A stretch of 64,000 bases of DNA from Streptomyces davaonensis JCM 4913 (lineage in GTDB: Bacteria > Actinomycetota > Actinomycetes > Streptomycetales > Streptomycetaceae): NCBI RefSeq assembly GCF_000349325.1, contig NC_020504.1:3320053-3384052 (forward strand), read 5' to 3'. Both the position numbers and the translations under genes were made by a program. Positions 58,712 through 64,000 of this stretch are shown piece by piece. Each line of letters begins with the position of its first letter. Position 1 is the first letter of the stretch. The notes beneath the pieces are model-generated. The model made no database searches and was not told the origin of the DNA. It saw only the letters and a list, made by a program, of their open reading frames with translations.

Positions 58712-60964
58712 TCAGGCGGGGTCCAGCCCCTCTGGTAGCGGGGCCGTGTGCAGGACTCCCAGCCTCTGCGTGGCTCGGGTCAGGGCAACGTAGAGGTCGC
58801 TGGTGCCGTAGTGGGCGGGTTCCACCACCAGTACCGAGTCGAACTCCAGGCCCTTCGCCTGGCGCGGGTCCAGGAGGACGACCGACCGGGTCAGGTCCGG
58901 TTCCGCGCCCGCCGTCACGCCGTCCAGGTTCGCGGCGAGCCGCCGATGCAGATCGCGCGGGGCGATGACCGCAAGGCGTCCCTCCGCCGGGGTCAGTTCG
59001 GCGACCGCCTTGGCCACCGCGCCGGGCAGGTCGTCCGTGGCGCGGATCCAGGGCCGTACACCGGTCGAGCGCACCGAACTCGGCGGCTCGAAGTCCGGGT
59101 TCTCGGCGCGGACCACCCCAGCCGCCAGCTCCATGATCTCGGCCGGGGTGCGGTAGTTGACGCCGAGCCGGGTGTGCTCCCAGCGGTCCTCCACGTACGG
59201 CCGGAGGATGTCCGCCCAGGAGCCGACGCCCGCCGCCTCCGCCGTCTGGGCCGGGTCGCCGACCAGGGTCATCGAGCGGGTCGGGCTGCGCCGCATCAGC
59301 AGACGCCAGGCCATCGGGGACAGTTCCTGCGCCTCGTCGACGATGATGTGCCCGAACGCCCAGGTGCGGTCGGCCGCCGCGCGCTCGGCGGCGCTGCGGT
59401 GGTCGTCCTCCTCCTGCCGCTCGGCGAACCGCTCGGCGTCGATGATGTCGTGCGCCGACAACACCTCGGAGTCCTCGTCCTCCTTGTCGTCGAACTCATA
59501 GGTGCGGGAGGCGTACGACACGTCCAGCACGCCCTGCGCATACGCGACTTGCGTCTCCCGCTCGCGCTCGGCCCGCAGCCGCGCCGCCCGGTCGTCGTCG
59601 CCGAGCAGCTCGGCCGCCTCGTCGAGCAGCGGTACGTCCGCCACCGTCCACGCCCGGGTCACCGGGCGCCGGATGGCGGCCGCGTCGGCATCGGAGAGGT
59701 ACCCCTCAGGCTCGGCGAGGAAGTCGGCGACCAGGTGGCGCGGGGACAGCACGGGCCACAACTGGTCGATCGCGGACCAGACTTCGGGGTTCTCGGCCAG
59801 CTCGTCGCGGATCTGCGTGATGTCGCTCGGGTCCAGCAGATTCGTACCGTCGTAGGGGTCGGTGCCGATGCGTTCGGCGACCATGTCGGTGAGGGTGTTG
59901 AGGATGTGTCCCTCGAAGTACTCGCGGGCCGCGTTGTGCGGCAGCTTCGCCTCGCGAGTGCGCTCGCGGGCGACGCTCACCAGTCCGTCGTCGAGCATCA
60001 GGATCTCGCGGTCGTGCTCGATCGCGATCACCGGATCGGGCAGCGTCTGCCGGTCGCGTACGACGGCGGCGAGCACCTCCGCCATGTCGGCGCGGCCCTT
60101 CACCGCGGCCGCCTCCGGGGTGTCCGTCGCGGTCGCCCGCACCCCGGGGAACAGTTCACCGACCGTCGCCAGCAGCACGCCGGTCTCGCCGAGCGAGGGC
60201 AGCACCTCGCCGATGTAGCCGAGGAAGGCGGGGTTGGGGCCGACGATCAGGACGGCCCGCTTGGCGAGCAGTTCCCGGTGTTCGTAGAGGAGATAGGCGG
60301 CCCGGTGCAGAGCGACGGCCGTCTTGCCGGTGCCGGGGCCGCCCTCGACGACCAGGACGCCGCGGTGCGGGGCGCGGATGATCTCGTCCTGCTCGGCCTG
60401 GATGGTCTGCACGATGTCGCCCATCCGGCCGGTGCGGGCGGAGTTGAGGGCGGCGAGCAGCACGGCGTCACCGCTCGGGTCCTCGTGGCCCGTGCGCTGC
60501 CGGTCCCCGAGATCGAGGAACTCGTCGTGCAGCGCCGTGACCGTACGGCCGCTGGTGCTGATGTGGCGGCGCCTGCGCAGGCCCATCGGAGTGTGGCCGG
60601 TGGCCAGGTAGAAGGGGCGGGCGACATCGGCCCGCCAGTCGATCAGGATCGGAGTGCGGGCCGCGTCCTCGGTGCGCAGTCCGACCCGGCCGATGCGGTG
60701 CGTGACGCCGGAGGCGAGGTCGATCCGGCCGAAGCAGAGCGAGCCGTCGACCGCGTTCAGCGCGGCGAGCAGCCCGGAGCGTTCGGCGACGAGGATGTCC
60801 CGCTCAAGTCGGGCCTGCATGGGCGTGTTGCCCTGGGCGAGCGCGTCAGCGACGGAGGCCTCGGTGTCACCGCGCAGCGCGTCCACGCGCGCATACAGGC
60901 CGTCGATGAATTCCTGCTCGCCACGCATTTCATCGTCCGGAAATTCGCTGTTTGACAATTCCAC
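58712..60964 (-). CDS. HelD/HelR-type RNA-polymerase-associated helicase (UvrD superfamily)
   Basis: A 750-aa superfamily 1 protein. N-terminal coiled-coil arm (residues 10-70: EQEFIDGLYARVDALRGDTE), Walker A VVEGGPGTGKTAVALHRAAY, Walker B HIIVDEAQELSPMAWRLLMR, motif IV NYRTPAEIM, motif V AKGLEFDSVLVVEP, and motif VI YVALTRATQRL. This layout fits class II HelD, which clears RNA polymerase from DNA and in some Streptomyces (HelR) gives rifampicin tolerance. Start is GTG at 60964; a TTG two codons later has better ribosome-site spacing (GGGAG). No 19-base rifamycin-associated element was seen in the 0.1 kb upstream. Confidence 0.86.
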   Translation of the reverse strand: MELSNSEFPDDEMRGEQEFIDGLYARVDALRGDTEASVADALAQGNTPMQARLERDILVAERSGLLAALNAVDGSLCFGRIDLASGVTHRIGRVGLRTEDAARTPILIDWRADVARPFYLATGHTPMGLRRRRHISTSGRTVTALHDEFLDLGDRQRTGHEDPSGDAVLLAALNSARTGRMGDIVQTIQAEQDEIIRAPHRGVLVVEGGPGTGKTAVALHRAAYLLYEHRELLAKRAVLIVGPNPAFLGYIGEVLPSLGETGVLLATVGELFPGVRATATDTPEAAAVKGRADMAEVLAAVVRDRQTLPDPVIAIEHDREILMLDDGLVSVARERTREAKLPHNAAREYFEGHILNTLTDMVAERIGTDPYDGTNLLDPSDITQIRDELAENPEVWSAIDQLWPVLSPRHLVADFLAEPEGYLSDADAAAIRRPVTRAWTVADVPLLDEAAELLGDDDRAARLRAERERETQVAYAQGVLDVSYASRTYEFDDKEDEDSEVLSAHDIIDAERFAERQEEDDHRSAAERAAADRTWAFGHIIVDEAQELSPMAWRLLMRRSPTRSMTLVGDPAQTAEAAGVGSWADILRPYVEDRWEHTRLGVNYRTPAEIMELAAGVVRAENPDFEPPSSVRSTGVRPWIRATDDLPGAVAKAVAELTPAEGRLAVIAPRDLHRRLAANLDGVTAGAEPDLTRSVVLLDPRQAKGLEFDSVLVVEPAHYGTSDLYVALTRATQRLGVLHTAPLPEGLDPA

Positions 60965-61044
60965 TCCCGCCCAGATATACTGCGCTTACACAGCTTCTTC
61001 GCGGCCCAATTCTTTGAAGTCGCGAATCATTGAATATACGCAGA

Positions 61045-61078
61045 GAAATCCCCCGAGCGCAATTGCTCGGGGGATTTC
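61045..61078 (-). terminator. terminator after trxA-like gene
   Basis: Perfect 14-base stem GAAATCCCCCGAGC / GCTCGGGGGATTTC with a 6-base loop, 17 bases after the thioredoxin stop. Confidence 0.85.
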
Positions 61079-61095
61079 TTCTGGCCGGAAGTTGT

Positions 61096-61413
61096 TCAGA
61101 GCACCTCGTCCAGCTCCTCCAGCAGCCGCCGCTTGGGCCGGGCGCCCACCATCGCCTTCACCGGCTCCCCGCCGCTGAAGACCATGAAGGTCGGCATCGA
61201 CAGCACCTTGTAGGCGTTGGTGGTCAGCGGATTGTGGTCCACGTTGAGCTGCACCACCTTCAGCCGGTCGCCCGTCTCGTCGGCGAGCGCCCGCAGCACC
61301 GGCCCCATCTGCCGGCACGGCGGGCACCAGTCCGCGGTGAACTCCACCAGCACCGGCAGGTCGGACCCCCTGACCTCCGCCTCGAAGTCGGCGTCCGTCA
61401 CTTCATTCACCAC
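61096..61413 (-). CDS. thioredoxin
   Basis: A 105-aa redox protein. The active site is WCPPC (C30, C33), a variant of WCGPC with Pro in place of Gly; cis-Pro is in SMPTFMVF. It should reduce disulfides with thioredoxin reductase from elsewhere. It starts with a GTG-GTG pair just 2 bases after the MerR stop, with GGGAGGG placed inside the end of the MerR gene, so both proteins are co-translated. Terminated by a strong hairpin. Confidence 0.92.
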   Translation of the reverse strand: MVNEVTDADFEAEVRGSDLPVLVEFTADWCPPCRQMGPVLRALADETGDRLKVVQLNVDHNPLTTNAYKVLSMPTFMVFSGGEPVKAMVGARPKRRLLEELDEVL

Positions 61414-61415
61414 GG

Positions 61416-61787
61416 CTACCCTCCCAGTTCGCACTTCGGATCCTCGGCGAGCGCGAGCCGCACCCCGATCTTCGCCCGCACGGCCACCAGCTCGCCGATC
61501 AGCGCGTCGAGTTCGTCCAGCTTGCGCCGGTAGACCGCGAGCGAGGCCGGACAGGCGTCGCCCTCGGGATGCCCGGCCCGCAGGCACTCCACGAAGGGCC
61601 GGGTCTCCTCCAGGTCGAACCCGAAGTCCTGGAGCGTCCTGATCTGCCGCAGCAGCTTCAGATCGCTCTCGTCGTAGGTCCGGTAGCCATTGCCGGTGCG
61701 CCGCGCGGGCAGCAGTCCGCGGGACTCGTAGTACCGAAGCGTCCGGGTCGTCGTCCCGGCCCGCTCGGCCAGCTCGCCGATTCGCAT
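61416..61787 (-). CDS. MerR-family regulator of the thioredoxin gene
   Basis: A 123-aa regulator with a MerR winged helix (MRIGELAERAGTTTRTLRYY, GLLPARRTGNGYRTYDESDL), a dimerisation coiled coil and a C-terminal tail with Cys residues at PFVECLRAGHPEGDACP and PKCELGG. Three cysteines could sense oxidants or metals. The ATG at 61787 lacks a ribosome site and a perfect operator ends 15 bases before it, so the mRNA is probably leaderless. It is coupled to thioredoxin, suggesting redox control. Confidence 0.88.
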   Translation of the reverse strand: MRIGELAERAGTTTRTLRYYESRGLLPARRTGNGYRTYDESDLKLLRQIRTLQDFGFDLEETRPFVECLRAGHPEGDACPASLAVYRRKLDELDALIGELVAVRAKIGVRLALAEDPKCELGG

Positions 61788-61802
61788 GCGTACGAACGTA
61801 AG

Positions 61803-61822
61803 CCTTGACCCCGGCGTCAAGG
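61803..61822. promoter_or_regulatory. MerR-type operator/promoter of the merR-thioredoxin operon
   Basis: Perfect repeat CCTTGAC-6-GTCAAGG. On the minus strand TTGACG inside it can serve as a -35 box, the usual place of a MerR site between promoter elements. Confidence 0.78.
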
Positions 61823-61835
61823 CAACAGCGATCGG

Positions 61836-62345
61836 TCAGGGCAACAGCGGTTTGCGCTCCACGGGAGAGGTGAGCACGATCGACGTGGTCGTGCGGCCGA
61901 GCGCGGAGACCTCTTCGAGGACCTCCTCCAGATGGACCGTGTCATGGACGGCGACCTTGAGGATCCAGCAGTCCTCGCCGACGACGTGATGCACCTCGGT
62001 GATCTCGGGGCGCTCGATCAGCTCCAGGGTCCGCGGGTGCTTCAGGTTGTAGCCGCCGTGCGGATTGACCCGGATGAACGCCTGGATGCCGTAGCCGAGC
62101 CGGGACGGGACGACCTGGGCGCCGTAGCCGCTGATCACGCCCGCCGCCTCCAGTCGGCGCACCCGCTCGGTGACCGCCGCCGGGCTCAGCCGCACCCGGC
62201 GGCCCAGCTCGCTGAGCTTGATCCGGCCGTCCGTCTGGAGGAGGACGAGGATCTGCCGGTCCAACGCGTCGAAGGCCACCGATGTTTCCTCGGCGATGGC
62301 GCGCGGACGCCGAGGTTCTTTTGGCGTGACTGCCTGAACTCCCAT
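61836..62345 (-). CDS. Lrp/AsnC-family transcriptional regulator
   Basis: A 169-aa regulator. After an unusual basic N-terminal extension (MGVQAVTPKEPRRPRAIAEE) comes the AsnC winged helix FDALDRQILVLLQTDGRIKL and SPAAVTERVRRLEAAGVISG, then the RAM ligand domain (QAFIRVNPHGGYNLKHPRTL, VGEDCWILKVAVHD). AAGGGGG lies before the ATG. It is divergent from the epimerase gene 39 bases away, so it likely controls itself and the epimerase/AKR pair. Ligand, probably an amino acid, unknown. Confidence 0.88.
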   Translation of the reverse strand: MGVQAVTPKEPRRPRAIAEETSVAFDALDRQILVLLQTDGRIKLSELGRRVRLSPAAVTERVRRLEAAGVISGYGAQVVPSRLGYGIQAFIRVNPHGGYNLKHPRTLELIERPEITEVHHVVGEDCWILKVAVHDTVHLEEVLEEVSALGRTTTSIVLTSPVERKPLLP

Positions 62346-62384
62346 GGTTCCCCCTTCAGAACGCGGTGCTGCGCAAAGAGAATT

Positions 62385-63305
62385 ATGGACATGGAAAAGG
62401 CACGAGAGGTACTCGTCATCGGTGGCAACCGCTACTTCGGCAAGCGGCTGATCCGGCGCCTGCTGGCCGCCGGTGACCGGGTCACGGTCCTCAACCGCGG
62501 CTCCGCCGCACCGCCTGCCGGCGCCCGGCATCTCGTCGCCGACCGCGACGACGAGAACTCCCTGCGCGAGGCGCTCGGTTCCCGCACCTTCGACGTCGTC
62601 GTCGACCAGGTCTGCTACACGCCACGGCAAGCGGCCCTGGCCCGACGGGTGTTCGCGGGGCGCACCCGGCGGTACGTGATGACCTCGACGGTCGAGGTGT
62701 ACGAGTACGAGGACTCCCCCGCCGCCCTGGTCCCGGAGTCGGCCGTCGACCCGCGCACGGTCGCGGTCGACCTCGAACTCCCGTGGGACGACCCGGAGTT
62801 CCTGGACTCCCACTACGGCGAGGGCAAGCGCCAGGCGGAGGCGGTCCTCGCCGCGGACCCCGCCTTCCCGTACGTGGCCGTCCGCGTCGCCCATGTGCTG
62901 GGCGGCGACGACGACTTCACGGGACGGCTCGCCCACTACGCGGACCGGATCCGCACGGGCGCACCGATCGCGGTCCCGCTCGTGAACCGCCCCGCCACCT
63001 ACATCCACGTCGAGGAGATCGCCGACTTTCTGGCCTGGGCGGCGGGCGCGGACTTCACCGGCCCGGTCAACGCCGCCTCCCACGGCCTGCTGAGCACCGA
63101 GGACCTGTGCGAGGCGGTCGCGGCACGACTGCCCGGGGGCCGGGTGGAGCTGCGCACCGTCGAGGTCGGCGAGGTCTCCCCGCTCTCCTTCGCCCGTTCC
63201 TACGGCATGGACAACACCCGGGCCGGCCGACTCGGCTTCACCTTCGGCGAGGTACATCAATGGCTGCCCAAGGCGGTCGCCGAGACCCTCGGAGGGGGTG
63301 ACTGA
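62385..63305 (+). CDS. NAD-dependent epimerase/dehydratase family protein
   Basis: A 306-aa extended short-chain dehydrogenase. Nucleotide site VLVIGGNRYFGKRLIRRLL, with the active-site Tyr-x-x-x-Lys in HYGEGKRQAE. It resembles isoflavone-reductase/RNA-binding-type SDRs of chloroplast origin that may lack full activity, so function is uncertain. ATG at 62385 or 62391 (MDMEKAREV). It is followed after 1 base by an aldo/keto reductase gene, so the two form an operon. Confidence 0.82.
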   Translation: MDMEKAREVLVIGGNRYFGKRLIRRLLAAGDRVTVLNRGSAAPPAGARHLVADRDDENSLREALGSRTFDVVVDQVCYTPRQAALARRVFAGRTRRYVMTSTVEVYEYEDSPAALVPESAVDPRTVAVDLELPWDDPEFLDSHYGEGKRQAEAVLAADPAFPYVAVRVAHVLGGDDDFTGRLAHYADRIRTGAPIAVPLVNRPATYIHVEEIADFLAWAAGADFTGPVNAASHGLLSTEDLCEAVAARLPGGRVELRTVEVGEVSPLSFARSYGMDNTRAGRLGFTFGEVHQWLPKAVAETLGGGD

Positions 63306-63306
63306 C

Positions 63307-64000
63307 ATGCGGTATCGCACACTTGGGGACGTACGCGTGAGCGCGATCGGGCTCGGCGCGATGCCGCTGTCCATCGAGGGGCGACCGGACGAGCGGCGGG
63401 CCCTGGCCACCGTGCACGCGGCGCTGGACGCCGGGGTGACCCTGCTGGACACGGCCGACTCCTACCATCTGCCCGGCGAGGCTCCCGGCCACAACGAACT
63501 GCTGGTCGCGAGGGCGCTCGCCACGTACGGCGGCCGCCCGGACGACGTGCTGGTGGCCACGAAGGGCGGCAGAGGCCGTCCCGCCGACGGCAGTTGGACG
63601 GTGAACGGCGACCCTGACTGGCTGCGGTCGGCGGCGGAGGCCTCCCTGAAGCGGCTGGGCGTGGAGTCGATCGGCCTCTACCAGCTCCACAAGCCCGATC
63701 CCTCGGTCCCCTTTGAGGAATCGGTGGGCGCGCTGAGGGAGTTGGCCGAGGAAGGCAAGGTCCGGCTCGTCGGGATCTCCAACACGGACGTCGACCAGAT
63801 CCGCGCCGCCCACGGGATCCTCGGCGACCGGCTGGTGTCGGTGCAGAACCGCTACTCGCCCGCGGTCCGGGACAGCGAGGCGGAGCTGAGGCTGTGCGCG
63901 GAACTGGGGCTCGCGTTCCTGCCGTGGAGTCCGCTGGGCGGCATCTCACGCAGCTCCCTGGACGGGCCGTCGCGGCTGGCGGGTGGCGCGGCCGGCCCCT
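63307..64000 (+). CDS. aldo/keto reductase, N-terminal part (runs off the window)
   Basis: The first 231 residues of an NADPH-dependent reductase. AKR marks: RTLGDVRVSAIGLGAMPLSI, TLLDTADSYHLPGEAPGHNE (catalytic Asp and Tyr), the catalytic Lys in VLVATKGGRGRP, and YQLHKPDP. The C-terminal cofactor part is beyond the window. Start codon one base after the epimerase stop gives coupling. Substrate unknown. Confidence 0.9.
   Translation, partial: MRYRTLGDVRVSAIGLGAMPLSIEGRPDERRALATVHAALDAGVTLLDTADSYHLPGEAPGHNELLVARALATYGGRPDDVLVATKGGRGRPADGSWTVNGDPDWLRSAAEASLKRLGVESIGLYQLHKPDPSVPFEESVGALRELAEEGKVRLVGISNTDVDQIRAAHGILGDRLVSVQNRYSPAVRDSEAELRLCAELGLAFLPWSPLGGISRSSLDGPSRLAGGAAGP

Noticed and set aside
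60858..61044. Rifamycin-associated element upstream of the helicase
   Set aside because: I looked for the 19-base inverted element in the upstream region and did not find it.

Overview
The window is a gene-dense, very high-G+C chromosomal segment of a Streptomyces species (or a very close relative). The codon use has G/C at most third positions, GTG and TTG starts are frequent, many genes are translationally coupled by GTGA/ATGA overlaps, and the family content is typical of the genus. Gene order (mnmA, amidase, cysteine desulfurase, oligopeptide ABC operon, sseB pair, gcvT-gcvH-glyA-sdaA, a ScARP-like ADP-ribosyltransferase, two M4 proteases, glgP, glgE-treS-mak-glgB, helicase, thioredoxin) matches, from memory, the S. 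coelicolor interval around SCO5437-SCO5488 read in reverse. That comparison was not computed. No tRNA, rRNA, CRISPR array, IS element or replication origin was seen.

Layout. 0-9 kb: truncated mnmA, a secreted amidase, a cysteine desulfurase, and several small regulator/target pairs with readable operators (TetR with a 50-aa membrane protein; WYL regulator with a thioesterase; ArsR-like DUF5937 regulator with an MFS exporter), then a TRIC-type channel. 8.7-15.4 kb: a five-gene oligopeptide ABC importer on the minus strand in the order permease C, binding protein, permease B, ATPase D, ATPase F. Intercistronic hairpins bracket the binding-protein gene and two unusual inverted repeats lie upstream. 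15.4-22.6 kb: two SseB-like proteins, a P-loop ATPase, and on the plus strand a tandem glycine riboswitch followed by gcvT-gcvH-glyA-sdaA. Together these turn excess glycine into one-carbon units, then serine, then pyruvate; gcvP is not in the window.

22.6-24.5 kb: a small accessory patch of lower G+C containing a phage-type GH25 lysozyme and an endonuclease VII-like gene broken by a single in-frame TAA. 24.5-35.5 kb: an AraC regulator with its divergent oxidoreductase, an EF-hand protein, MerR/GNAT, the secreted ADP-ribosyltransferase, a deacetylase/beta-propeller operon, an anti-sigma-type ATPase, an enoyl-CoA hydratase and two paralogous L,D-transpeptidase lipoproteins. 35.6-46.3 kb: glgX, a heterodimeric ABC exporter, two adjacent M4 metalloproteases and a DUF1990 protein.

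46.3-58.7 kb is the alpha-glucan locus: glgP on the minus strand, a secreted subtilisin, then glgE-treS-mak-glgB in tight coupling. This is the route trehalose to maltose to maltose-1-phosphate to alpha-1,4-glucan to branched glucan. Its GlgB carries an unusual N-terminal Lys/Ala repeat tail like those of DNA-binding proteins. 58.7-64 kb: a Streptomyces intergenic hairpin repeat, a HelD/HelR-type helicase, MerR-thioredoxin with a perfect MerR-type operator, an Lrp/AsnC regulator divergent from an epimerase, and a truncated aldo/keto reductase.

No wholly undescribed multi-gene system is evident. The most unusual items are the Lys/Ala-tailed GlgB, the nonsense-broken endonuclease VII, the DNA-modifying-type ADP-ribosyltransferase, the hairpin-bracketed binding-protein gene and several well-formed operators.
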